A DNA stretch of 64,000 bases from contig JASAND010024004.1 in NCBI GenBank assembly GCA_030248195.1, forward strand, positions 1 through 64,000. The letters run 5' to 3'. Of the stretch, positions 12,039-22,700 are shown one piece after another. Both the position numbers and the translations under genes were made by a program. The notes under the pieces are model-generated. The model ran no database searches. It had not been told where the DNA came from and saw nothing but the letters and a program-made list of their open reading frames with translations. Origin of the DNA: Trissonchulus latispiculum (Eukaryota; Nematoda; Enoplea; Enoplida; Ironidae). Within the stretch, counting starts at the first letter, position 1; each line of letters begins with the position of its first letter.

Positions 12039-13180
12039 AGAGAGAAATGTGGGCTATAGTATGGGCGTTGAAACATTTTCGCTCGTATTGGTACGGTTGT
12101 CATACCGTACACTGACCGTTTGCTGTTAAGAGCTAAGGCTAAGTTAAGGCTTAATTCTTTAAAAGCTACGTCCTCTATGTTAGGACGATGGTAGCTGGAA
12201 ATTCAAGACTGACTTCGAGGTGAAGCATAGGCCAGGCACACAAAATAAGAATGCAGATGCATTGAGTTGCCACCTGTTGCTCAGTCCTATAGCACAGAAG
12301 TTAGTGGCCGAAAGAATAAGAGGTCATTGCAGGAGAGCGATCAATTAATACAACAAACTATCAGGAGTTGCCGGAAAAAAGGCCAATTTGAAAATTCGTT
12401 TCGCAAAGCCCAAACTATTATGTAGAGGATGACATGCTATGGCAGGTATGGCATGACCATACTGGTAAACGGCGGATTAAGTCGTGGCCTCAACTAGTCA
12501 TTCGTACCTGAGCCTCTTCGCAATGAGGTTCTAGAAATATATCATGACCAGCTGGGACATTTTGGTATTGATAGCACTTTGAGTAGACTACGACAAAATT
12601 TCTTCTGGCCGTCAATGTGCTCGGACACCAGACAGTGTAGCTGTGTAGATTGTGCTACCCGTAAAGGTCCATGAAGTCAATTGAAACCTCAGAACCTTTT
12701 GAAATCCTAAGTGTAAGACTGCGTGGGACCGTTGCCGGAAACCCAAAGAGGCAATAAACACATTGTCGTGTTTACCTGTTTATTTACAAAGTGGCCAGAG
12801 GCATTTGCAGTTCCCAACATACAGGCGGATACATTGCTGAAGTATTTGTCAATGAAATAGTGTGTGGACACTCGGCTCCGAAGGCGCTTCTTAGTAATAA
12901 AGCTAACTTTCTATCAGACTTGGTGACCGGAATTTGCAAGTTGTTATGTTAGAAAGTTGAACACGACAGGTTATCATCTACAAACAGATGGAGGTTGCGA
13001 GAGAATGAATAGGACCTGGATTACTAGTTTATCAATGTATAGCACTCACCAGAAAGATTGGGATGTGTACATCCCTCTCGTTTTAAGCGTATAGAACTAG
13101 CATTCATGACTCCACAGATGAGACACCATTTTTCTTGGTGTATGGCTGAGGCCATGCACTGCCTGCAGAGGCTGATATGC
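12039..13180 (+). pseudogene. Ty3/gypsy pol remnant: RNase H and integrase, broken
   Basis: Translated pieces in several frames give, in order, the RNase H motif region MWAIVWALKHFRSYWYG (about 12048-12100), an RNase H end with VKHRPGTQNKNADALS (about 12220-12270), an integrase HHCC zinc-binding domain (about 12540-12680; H, H, C and C visible) and integrase core fragments (FTKWPEAFAVPN near 12770-12810; TPFFLVYG near 13105). Frameshifts and stops separate the pieces, and the first catalytic Asp position appears replaced. No reverse transcriptase is visible upstream, so the element is 5'-truncated. It leads directly into the open frame at 13177-13953. Confidence 0.8.
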
Positions 13181-13953
13181 ATCTGGCTATAAGTGATCAC
13201 AAGAAGAACTGCCGGCACACAGTACTTGAGCGGTTGAAAGAGAGTAAACGCCTTGTCCAGCAGAATCTTGCGGACAGCAGGAGCAAGCAGAAAAAGTACT
13301 ATGACCGGGATGCAGCTGAACGTCGTTTTGAAGTACGCAGTAGGGTGTGGCTGCATGTTCCAGCAGTTGCAAAGGGTAAAAGCCCAAAGTTGTCACATTT
13401 ATGGAATGGTTCTTTCAGGATAGTAAAGAGGATAACCCCAGAAATAGCTAGATTGCGACCATGTAATGGGGATAGTCGTAAACACGATATCGTGCATGTT
13501 AATCGGTTGAAGCCGTGGATTGATTGGGAGTCTGAGGATATAGCCACAAGTGTATCTCGTGAAGACGTGAAGACAGACTTGATAGTACCTGCTAATCCAG
13601 AAAAACCTTGTTCTCAAGCATCAGATTTAGTGAACGACGAAGAGGTACCGAATATCGCATCTGGGCTACAAGTAGGTGATGTTGTGTGGGCAAGACAACG
13701 GGGATATCCCTATTGCCAAATCAGAATCACAGACAAGAAAGAGGTTAACATGCAACTGATTAGCAAATATCCCAATAAATGGATACTCGTGCAGTTCTTT
13801 GGAAGTCGCGAGTTTGGTTATGCAGAAAAGAACACGTGTCATGCGTATGGCGAATTCAAACCATATCGGGACGGTCAAAGACTTCCAACTGCAGTGAGGC
13901 AAGCGTTGGCTGATCTCCCGAGAGCAAAACCAGAAGTTAATCTGGCCGATTAA
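13177..13953 (+). CDS. Ty3/gypsy integrase C-terminus fused to a PWWP domain
   Basis: This 258-codon open frame continues the integrase reading frame past one stop (TGA at an expected Arg position near 13148). Residues 20-60 are the helical linker that precedes the GPY/F module. Residues 71-113 are the GPY/F module, with LWNGSFRI and HVNRLKPW. An acidic linker follows, then residues about 163-250 read as a PWWP domain: GDVVWARQRGYP (167-178) and VQFFGSREFGYA (205-216), the conserved first and central strands. Chromoviral integrases carry a chromodomain at this place; here a putative nucleosome (methylated H3K36) reader occupies it. At the name-giving motif the sequence has YPYCQ; the C (TGC) and Q (CAA) codons are each one base from W (TGG) and P (CCA), so the ancestor probably had a standard motif and this copy has decayed. 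The upstream pol is dead, so this copy is an inactive relic. Confidence 0.75.
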   Translation: MHLAISDHKKNCRHTVLERLKESKRLVQQNLADSRSKQKKYYDRDAAERRFEVRSRVWLHVPAVAKGKSPKLSHLWNGSFRIVKRITPEIARLRPCNGDSRKHDIVHVNRLKPWIDWESEDIATSVSREDVKTDLIVPANPEKPCSQASDLVNDEEVPNIASGLQVGDVVWARQRGYPYCQIRITDKKEVNMQLISKYPNKWILVQFFGSREFGYAEKNTCHAYGEFKPYRDGQRLPTAVRQALADLPRAKPEVNLAD

Positions 13954-14239
13954 TACATGGCCAAGTATTATCCAACATGTGTTTGGTTTCAGATGCGAGG
14001 ACCTTTGGAGCCATCGGCCATGACCAAGAATAACCAGCGAAGTGAACGCAGCTGGACAATTTGAACTGATGAAGGGATCTTAGTGGCAAGTATGCTTCCC
14101 CTGTAACTGTAACAAGTTGGATGCTACAGGGGCAGGCGAAAAGGAAATATTAACGTTCCATCACGAAGCTCTTGGAGAAGGAATTTGATGGTGCTTATCT
14201 TTCTGGTGATCTCCACCGCCACCTGTGCTCGGTAGCAAC

Positions 14240-14790
14240 GAGGCTTGAAACTTGGGAGAAAGGCTAGCAAGCTGTTTATGATTGCTATCTCCCAAAATGT
14301 GTGCGAATAGTGCTAGCCATGACAGAAACTGAAAAGTTTGTTCTTTTGCTATACCCTCTTCATTTTGGGGATTTGCACGACTATATGAGAGCTCGGAAAT
14401 GTTTAGACGCAGATACACTAAAATGTTATTTTAAGCAGATGATGGAGGCTGCAGAGTTTGAACATGATAGGGATGTTTGCCTCCGGGGAATAAAACTGAA
14501 AGGATAGGTGTTTGTACACCCGACAAGATGATAATCCTGATCGGGGACATAAGCAGCGTATGCGTGTGTCCCCACAGACATGACTGGTTTAAGGAACGGC
14601 ATGGAAGCTCAGCTTATGTCAGCCCTCAACTTCTTACACTGGAAATTCCTCGGTTTCGTGCCAAAGCCAATGACATGTGGATGTTTGACACTTTATTGTA
14701 GGTGGCCGCATTTGGAAGATACCGTTTTTATGATCGACCCCGGCGGGGTTGTTCGTTCGTATACGTAGAGGCCTATACATTATGCCTACT
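14240..14790 (+). pseudogene. Tribbles-like pseudokinase pseudogene
   Basis: Translated blocks match the Tribbles pseudokinase fold in order: FGDLHDYMRARKCLDADTL (about 14365-14420), HDRDVCLRGIKLK at the catalytic-loop place (about 14463-14502), HGSSAYVSPQLL (about 14600-14635), KANDMWMFDTLLYVAAFGRY with an internal stop, then RPRRG (to about 14755). The catalytic-loop Asp that Tribbles proteins keep reads as Gly, and the activation segment has YVSP as in Tribbles. A frameshift near 14480-14505 and a TAG at 14699-14701 break it. No introns interrupt the matched part, which suggests a retrocopy. The name rests on motif order recalled from the family, not on a search. Confidence 0.6.
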
Positions 14791-14960
14791 TCACCAGCAA
14801 CGTCTATATTTTTGGAGTGCACCATAGTAGGACTAATGAGAGCCCGAACCAACGATCGGCCTATAGCGAAGCCGGTTTTGCAAAGCGAGTGGCTACGGGA
14901 TGGCATTTAGAAGACTACAACGCTACATTTAGAAGAATAATCGGCCTCGGCGATACCTTC

Positions 14961-15350
14961 AAATTGACGCCCTTAGTTTAATTTTACGGCTTGCGTAGCT
15001 CAAAAGATGGCGGATTATTTGATTTCTGAAAAAATGACAAGTTTTCCACGCCAAAATAAGACAATCAGCTATATCTCACTACAGTGAAAAGCGAGAAAAG
15101 TGTTTCAAAAAGCAAACATGTAGAGCGCAACAAGATCTTTCAAATGAATATAATCATAGCTATGCAGCTGGTGTCTAAATGTCAAAATTCGGCAAAAACC
15201 GCCGTGAACGGAGACGTCTAAGTTTTGAAGCGGGATTGAGCGGAGGGTGTTAGAATGCTAAAAGAACTTATTTTGGAAAGTTTCATCAAATTTCATCTTG
15301 GTTTGAACCGTCGACCAATAATATGTGACCAAAAGGAATCACCATCTTAA
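14961..15350 (-). mobile_element. Half copy of the TTAA-flanked MITE family 1
   Basis: It is the reverse complement of the left part of the full element at 62135-63124 (about 62138-62515). The outer end at 15332-15350 reads GGAATCACCATCTTAA, matching the family terminus TTAAGGTGGTGATTCC. The inner end is truncated at about 14961. Confidence 0.7.
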
Positions 15351-15616
15351 CAGGAGCCCAAAGCAACCTAAGGCTGTAAGCGGATTCGTTTAGAAACGCT
15401 GTCAGTGGTTCAAAAATTTAGCTTTTTGCTGGCACAGTTCAGAAATTTCGCGTTTGCTGAAACAGTCACAGATTTAGGCAAAAGGTCCTGTCTCCCAGTT
15501 CTCGCTGTGGAGTATGTTAGCGGCGCCCACTGGACGACGCAAACATACTGCGGAAACGGTCTGGCGAGGCGGTTTGCCACCGTGGAATCTGGTAAATTTC
15601 GGATGCATAGTCCAAA

Positions 15617-16045
15617 CTAAGTTCCACAATTCGACTTCTCAATACAGGACAATACAGCCAGACCCTGTGCTTGTAGCCCGCTCCAGTATGCCCCGCTCCA
15701 TTGCATCACGGCACATGCAGGTCGGGAGCGGCGAACCTGGCTGGGCGTTCGACGATCGGGGTACCAGCCACCACTGTCCTCCCCAGAACCCATGCCACCA
15801 TCATGCTTTCGAACACCGCCCTGTCCGGCTTCTTTAGTAGGCTTTGGAACCCCAGTAGTTGGATCCGGGTACGGATTAGGTCTCGAGAATAATGATCCAG
15901 CAGCAGTGTAGCCAGCGGGACCAGGACTAGCCCAGGAAGGCGGATTAGGGGGCGCTGGAAACGCATGTCCAGGCGGGCCTGAAGAAAATGGATTAGGAGT
16001 CCATGGCTGATGAGCTAGCAAGAACTGTTCCATAGATTGTAACAT
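15617..16045 (-). CDS. Doubtful Pro/Gly-rich open frame of 142 codons
   Basis: The predicted product is rich in Pro, Gly and Ser and begins MLQSMEQFLLAHQPW. I recognise no domain. It lies in a region of old minus-strand remnants and could be part of a retroelement protein or a chance frame. Confidence 0.2.
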   Translation of the reverse strand: MLQSMEQFLLAHQPWTPNPFSSGPPGHAFPAPPNPPSWASPGPAGYTAAGSLFSRPNPYPDPTTGVPKPTKEAGQGGVRKHDGGMGSGEDSGGWYPDRRTPSQVRRSRPACAVMQWSGAYWSGLQAQGLAVLSCIEKSNCGT

Positions 16046-18374
16046 CTAATTATAAAAGACGATGACAAATCGAAGATCAGCTGCGAAGCCGTATACGTAA
16101 GCCTGGCCCATCAATGGGGCTGGAATTGGCACATTGTGATGCCCTGATTCAGGAGTATGCCCCTCAGAATGGGGAGCCGAATTATCGTTGTCCGGGGGTA
16201 ATGCTTCCTGTGGGGTTAACGGGCTTCTTCATCTGAATCTTTTCGATCCATTAAAATAGAGCACAATGTCCGAAAAAGCGCTTAAGCTAAAAAGTGTGAG
16301 AAAAATTGAAAATCAGTTCTTAGCAGAGTAACAGTTATACATCTTGGCTAAAGACTAAACAGCACCTATTTTGGCCACTCCGATAAACACTGAACCTCTC
16401 TGAACTCTTTTCTTCGACTTTGTAACTTTAACTTTCTTCAAGCCCAAAGTTTGTTTCAGCTTGCTAAAAAAGCGTATATCCCTGAATAAGTTTTGGTTGT
16501 TTTTCCAGCTCACATAGACTAATACACCGCTTAAAACAATATCATCATTCCCTGTTAAAATTTCCCAGTTGCTGTAAGATTGAGTTATCCCGAAAAGTAT
16601 GGCCAGCTGTTAAACTTTACGTAAAGATTCGTATATTCCTAATTCACATGACTCTTGTTTTTACACTAAACAAGCAATATTTTGTGCAAAAGGTGTATTT
16701 TGGGCGAACATTTTAGTAAATTGTAAACCTGCTGCGCAGCCAATAATTGTTTATAAATGGCTTTCCTACTTATTAACAGAAACTATACGTGCAAAACACA
16801 GTGTGATTTTTATAAAATGTTTGAAGAAGTTACCGTTACACCGATAAATGATAGAAAATGTGTAACTTGCATAGCTATCTGGTTTATGCTTTGAAGAATG
16901 TTCGATTAGCAGTTAATGAAAACTTTTTATGAGTCCTCAGAATACAGAATATAGAACGGTCAGATTAGAGAAGCAAATTATTTTCATATATGCGTAATTA
17001 CATTGATTAGAAATAGAATTGTTGGAAATTAGAAATTTACACGGAAGAGATGCCGGCTTTATTTTAAACCACTGCATACACGCTTTTATGGTGACTCCTA
17101 TCGTTACCCAGCAAAATGCGGGTGAGGGCACGGGCCGAGCAAACATAACAGACCTGCTGCGCTGTGGCGCAGCAGGAAAAATTGGCAGTTTATCACAATA
17201 TAAATTGTGTATGGATGTTAATGCCTACTCGTCACAACAAATTGACGTGGCACGAACGAGAAGCAGAATTTTCGCGACTGTGCGAAAGACTGTACGACGT
17301 CAGAATCAAAATGTATAGCAATAACAATTTAAGGTGTTATCAAATTTTGAAAACGCCAGTATGCTTTTAATCATTTACACTTTCGTAATCACAATACCGT
17401 TTCAACTGCTAATCATAATTACTTAGTGTCTTTGGAGACGAGTAAGAACTACCTAGTAAGAACTCCGGCAAAAATTAAAAACATCCACCCACTGCTCTGC
17501 TGTCCTGCATTCCCCTAACTTTTTCAGCTGCCGAACAGAAAGTTTCAACAGAGTATTGTATAGAGAAAACGGGTGTCGTGAATCAAGTAAATAGGTTCTT
17601 TCAAAGTAAACATATTCAGCACTACTATCAAAGTTCTGATCGTCTGACGCTGCTACCAACGGCGCCAACTAAGCCTTTGGCAGTTTCCGTCTTACAACAT
17701 AACTGAAACACAGACTGGATACGAGCTCGTGCTGACGTTTCATCAGTAAAGTCCATTCAAACTCCTTCCACAGACTAGATATTTTCCGCTTTGTCTGAAA
17801 GAACAATACCAACTTACCACAAACAAGAAACACACAATACATAAATGTAATTACTTAATGACTATTAAATATACCTTACACTTAAATACATACAATAATG
17901 AATTAATTGGTTATTTAATAACACAGACATGAAGTTCAGTTGGGCACGCGATAAATTGCTTTGAATTTCAAGCCTTGCTGCCAGCCCAAGGTTAAATTAG
18001 CGTTCCAAAATGTAATCAGTCTGCGTAAACGCCGTTCTAAGAAATCTTTCATGTTTAAGACGATTTCAGGGGATCCCACGTATGAGTGGTATCCAACTAC
18101 GCACATCTGCACAAAGTGCTGCATTGTTGCAGGGGATATGGTGTATCCTTGACGATATGGTGTAACCTTGAATCCCCACGAACTGTTGGTGCCACTGCCG
18201 GAAACATCGAGCATCACAGAGCACTTTCTCTCGCAGCTCCCCTTGTAATTTTTCAAAACTCAGACTGCCCCCCCTTAATTTCATTGACGTGCAGGTGAGG
18301 ATAGCTAGTTATTACTGTTCTACTGGCAGGGTTCTTGTTGAAATTTCGGGGCTGCGATTTTCTTTTTGCTGCCC
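16046..18374. other. No supportable gene
   Basis: AT-rich sequence with short open frames on both strands (for example minus-strand 17453-17668 and 17936-18256), none with a recognisable domain, paired splice sites or repeats. It may be a decayed minus-strand element contiguous with the Env-like remnant at 19800-20790. Confidence 0.3.
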
Positions 18375-18780
18375 TTAAATCGACCTGTAATGGGGGGACT
18401 TCGATCTGGACTTGGATAACTTGCGACACATTCTTCTATAATTTCTTCTAGATCGGCTTCTACCATTTGCTCGGGAGGCTGTGCTCGATGAACCCGTTGA
18501 GGTTACTGAACTCTGATGATCTTTCGCTAGAAGTAATTTCGCGCACTTCAATCTTTCTGGTTGACACATTCACCCCTTTCTCCGTTTTGGCTGTAGGCTC
18601 TCCACTGTTCTTTCGGTCAAGTAGTCTGCTCCCAGGCTCAATTTTACGCTTACGGACATTCAAATACTCCTTAAATGCCTCTTCTCGTTTGGTTTGGCTT
18701 GCATTAACCTTCCGTTTCAGCACAGTCAGCTGGTTTTTGAGCTCACGCCATTCCAAATCGTCCCTCTGGTACAGCCTCTA
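18375..18780 (-). CDS. Unrecognised charged, coil-forming fragment
   Basis: On the minus strand, a frame at 18756-18460 (ELKNQLTVLKRKVNASQTKR near its start) is Lys/Arg/Glu-rich and helix-forming, and continues after a frameshift as a Ser/Arg-rich tail to 18375. A stop lies just upstream. No family is recognised; it may be a degraded retroelement protein. Confidence 0.2.
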
Positions 18781-19171
18781 GCTAGCCACAACTGGCTTCG
18801 AAACAGGGGCCATACCCTTCACTATCTAAACACAGTACAAGTAACTACAGCTACTCTAAACTAATTTTTAAGTTAATTTTACTATTTTTTGTAGTTTTTT
18901 GCTTCCAATGGCACCTAGTTTTCTACATTGATCGCACTATTTGCTACATCGATTTAGTTTAAGGGGAAGCTTTAGTAATTGCTTCTATTTCCGGATGCCT
19001 TAGCTTCCCAGTAACTTCTAAAATCTAGCCATCGATGCGCAATTGTTCCCGCAAAACCAATACAAGGATTGCAGTTAGCAGCATCAAATCTCCAACTAGT
19101 AGCGCATAATTCCACCACATCTGCTAACCCGATCTAACATCTGGGCTTATACTTATACTTATAAGTATAAG

Positions 19172-19499
19172 CAAGAGTACATAATACATAAGAGTATGAC
19201 AGCAGGCATACTCTATGTGTTATCAGCTAGCTACATCCGATGCGCGCTATCGGCTGACCTCCCCATAAATTGTCAAAGAAATTCGCCCGCTATGTTTACA
19301 CGCAACAGACGCACTTTGAACCAACTGACTAGTTGTGTTTTCGAGCTTTAGCGTGCAAACATAGTGTTCGAATTTGCTTTGATAAGGGGGTCTGATTTAG
19401 GGGGGGGTGGGGGTAAGCCGATAGCGTGCAGAGGATGTAGCAAGCTGATAATACATAGAGCATGACTCTTGTCATACTCTTATGTATTATGTACTCTTG
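19172..19499. mobile_element. 328-bp MITE with perfect 29-bp terminal inverted repeats
   Basis: Termini CAAGAGTACATAATAC... and its exact reverse complement pair over 29 bp (19172-19200 with 19471-19499). Inner parts pair further, including the GATGCGCGCTATCGG region with 19420-19436. A perfect 20-bp palindrome (CTTATACTTATAAGTATAAG, 19152-19171) directly abuts the left end. Relatives lie at 45714-45800 (truncated) and 60135-60480. No target duplication is clear. Confidence 0.85.
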
Positions 19500-19799
19500 G
19501 TATACGTCTTATAGGTCTTATACTGTTGGAAGGCCTGCTGTCGATGCATAAATGCATCCCTATCAAGAACTAGTTCCTCCTCTAGCAAGGGCGAATCGTA
19601 ACCACCCGTAGGCAAAGCCTCCTTATATGATTCATTAAAGACAACTTCATCAACGTTTAGACCTCCCGGGTGTCGGAACTGTGTACTGTGGTGTGCTAAC
19701 TGCGGATACACATACGGCAATACATTGGAATTGGAATTGGAACTGGAACTTACCAAATTGAGGCTTTGGTGCCTACAGTTTGAAAACCAGTGCCAAAAT

Positions 19800-20790
19800 T
19801 TTATAATTTCCTAATGTTAGCCGCATCCGCAGGGTATCTTAATAGTACAATGGGTGCATGCATTCATTACTACGGGCGGGGAAGGGTCGCAAAACAATAT
19901 CCAAGAGCTATCAACTAAGCCGACAAACCATACCTCTTGTTCTGCCTCGAGATTTACTAAGGCATGGCCATTTTTGGCAGCACCCAAGTGTATATCATAG
20001 TGCTTCTGAATAGCTTATCGGCCAGCACGCCAAAACGGGCGCTTAACAATCATGCTCAGCACCTTTAATCATCGGATGTTTTCGGGATCATCGTCTGCGC
20101 CATGCCCCAGTACATAATACGAGCTGGTCACCCGACCGTGTTGCGAACTGACTACGTTCACTATTACAAGGTATAGATCCTTCAGAACTATTTTTCCATA
20201 AACACTAGGACTATTCCATTGTACCTGAACTGTAGTAGTCTGCAAGATATCTAGATCAAGTTTATCTTGAGTAATTAATGCTAACTTTCAGCACAATGGA
20301 TCCCTCTCCATATGACACCATCGACCAGAGGAAATTTGTAGTATGCTCCTACTTCTTCAACCCCATACTCTAAATATCGAGCCTTCGTTTTTAATTCATC
20401 TTGTGCATGCTGCAAAACCTCGCGCAAAATTCTCGGTGATACTATTTCCGCGGGGAGATACCCATGGCGTATTTCTGAAACGGCCTCAATTACCCTGTGA
20501 GCAGCGCCAACTCACTACTGTCATCACCCACTTAACAACGTCAAACGTCAGACGCGTTTGTAAACCAGATAACTGAGCAAATAGCTGCAGGGCCACGGTA
20601 ATCTTATTGGTACTATCGGTACGTGCTTGTATTCTCGAGACTTGGCTTAACCCATGTGCAGGCTAAACTGACCATTTGTCTGCCTTCTCTCACCTTTAAG
20701 TATCTTTGCCACCGAAATTAATTTATTCTGAGTTTGCACGACTGCGGTAGCTAAGGAGTCTGTGACTAAGTACTAGCTATGACTGATGGG
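19800..20790 (-). pseudogene. Env-like protein remnant, broken
   Basis: Read on the minus strand in several frames, pieces follow the order of a class-I-like retroelement Env: a heptad-repeat segment (VVQTQNKLISVAKIL, about 20750-20700), a segment ending EAVSEIRHGYLPAEIVSP (about 20490-20430), a region with VEEVGAYYKFPL, then a membrane-proximal part with paired cysteines (ACTHCTIKIPCGCG, about 19865-19820). Stops and frameshifts separate them. The layout resembles the Env-like frame at about 29200-30480, suggesting two related elements in opposite orientations. The remnant is clearly non-functional; family and exact limits are uncertain. Confidence 0.45.
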
Positions 20791-20937
20791 GAGAAGCAAA
20801 GAAACGCATATAATGGGAAGACCATTGACGCGCCCGGAGAGAAGAAGAGAGAAGGAGTCTGTGCGCACTTCAAGAAAACTTAGTCCTCGTCGCACACTCT
20901 CTGCATCCCCAGTGTTACATCCTCGAAGTATAGATTC

Positions 20938-21190
20938 TAAGGGCCTTTTCGCGAATGGGTAGAGTAGAGTTAAAATTAACTCGATCCTTTTCGCGAATGA
21001 GTTAAAAGAGTTAAATTTAACTCGCCGAGTTATGCGGAGTTAAAAATTTTAACTCTACTCGCATTCATGAAAAGTGTTAAAATTAACTCTACCCTTTTTG
21101 CGAATCACTTGTGGAGTTAAAAATATATGGAGTTAAATTTAACTCTACTCTTTTCGCGAATGGATTAAATTTAACTCTGGCTAACTCCGC
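20938..21190. repeat. MITE tiled with AGTTAAATTTAACT-type palindromes
   Basis: Starting at GGGCCTTTTCGCGAATG, the block carries repeated GAGTTAAA / TTTAACTC words, often as a complete palindrome, and four copies of a CCTTTTCGCGAATG-like motif. The same GGGCCTTTT opening starts the GGCTTAA block at 61908. Exact right end unclear. Confidence 0.6.
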
Positions 21191-21320
21191 TTCATGTTTT
21201 TCTATACAAATTTAACAGTTTCGTCAACATTTTTAAGTTCTGGCGAATTAAAGCTAATTTCTCAAAAACCCAATTTTTTATGTTTTCGACTATGATGTAG
21301 CAAATTTGACTGCAAATGTA

Positions 21321-22068
21321 CACTCTTAAAAAGACTCCTGTAGAAATTACAGGAATTCTTGTAGTTCTCTACAAAAGCGCTCCTGTGCGGCGGTCAGTCA
21401 CTAGCGGAGCTTCCTGTATTTCCACAAAAGTAACTTTTGTATTTTTTACCGGTCTCTGGAATAGTAAAAATTACAGGAGTTTCCTGTAGAAAATACTAAG
21501 CAAACCTGTAGTTTTTATTACAGGAATTTCCTGTAGAAAATACTAAAGAAACCTGTAGTTTTGTTCGACTTTTTTTACAATCCTATATCAGATACCAAAC
21601 CTGTATTTTTTACAAGACAAAACCTGTAAATTTTACTGGAGCGACCTGTTATTTCAAAAGGGAGGGGGCAGGGGTGGGGGGCCGCCGCTCCCAAAAAATT
21701 TTCGGCAGGGAGCGGCCGTTACAAAAAATCACCCACTGGGTGTTGGAAGACTGAAAATTTGAAAAAATTCAAAAATTTCAGTCTTCAAAAAGTATGACCA
21801 CTGTCGCCCTTATATACAAAATTTGCGTTATCAGCGTATCGAGTACTTTCCTGTGAGCAAACCTGTAAACCAGTGAAAACTACAGGTTTCATTTGTACTA
21901 AATACTGGTCTAACTTGTAGTCCATTCTACCAAAGTATGTCCGGTAAACACTACCAACGATGACCTGTAGAAATTACAAGACTCAACCTGTATTTTCTAC
22001 AAAAGCTTTTGTACTTATCATCTACAAAAGTGATTCCTGTAGTTTCTACAGGAACATTTCTAAGAGTG
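21321..22068. mobile_element. MITE, CACTCTTA termini, TA duplication, tiled CTGTAG/CTACAG motifs
   Basis: It begins CACTCTTAAAAAGACTCC and ends with TAAGAGTG; TA lies on each side (21319-21320, 22069-22070). The body is dense with CCTGTAG...CTACAGG motifs in both orientations, many as small hairpins, around a G-run core (about 21660-21720). The terminal word is like ISL2EU-type elements as I recall them. No transposase is present. Confidence 0.75.
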
Positions 22069-22261
22069 TACTTTAAAATATACGGACCAGCATTTAAAGG
22101 TGTTGTTTTCTTTATGCAGGGTATTTAACTATAATTAGGTTGATGCAACTAATAAAATTACTAATAAACTAGCAAAAAATAAGTCTTAGGCTTAAGTGGG
22201 CCAATCAGTGAGCAGTACCGCCTTTAAATAAAGTATTCGTATTATGGCATCAAAAACCTGA

Positions 22262-22700
22262 GACTTGCGGAAATCAAATTATTCATTAGGGTTGCTCTCG
22301 CAGCCGCTTTTTGGCAAAAGCGACAGCTTGTCAAAGTTACAAAAAGTGAAAGCAAAATCCAAGTTACGCATCTTGCCAATTTCTATATTACAAAATGCTA
22401 CTTCTGAAAAAAGGTCCCCTAGCTATTGGACAGGGGTATTGAATGATGTAAAAGATGTCTTGCCAAAAAATTACCTTAACCGGTAAAAAATTTTCATAAA
22501 CTTCACTTCTTCTAAAAATCGGTAATTTAATTATAGATAACCAAATTAATATTAATATTAATATTAATATTAATTTCATTGTATACTTAAAAATATTCAG
22601 CCACATTTTGATGTGAGATGGCTTCTTCGCTCCCAGAGTTAAATGAATACTAATGGTTCAAAGTTTATGCCGCCAAAAGGAATCATCACGATAAGCAACC
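22262..22700 (+). mobile_element. Right-half copy of TTAA-flanked MITE family 1
   Basis: Parallel to about 62720-63115 of the full element: shared landmarks are the AAAATCCA(A/G)GTTACGC segment, the ACATTTTGAT segment and the end CCAAAAGGAATCATCAC. An ATTAAT microsatellite sits inside (about 22549-22575). The terminal TTAA is mutated. Confidence 0.6.

Noticed and set aside
12039..13953. Host chromatin gene explaining the PWWP domain
   Set aside because: The PWWP is in the same frame as an unmistakable integrase GPY/F module, with the integrase zinc finger and RNase H upstream.
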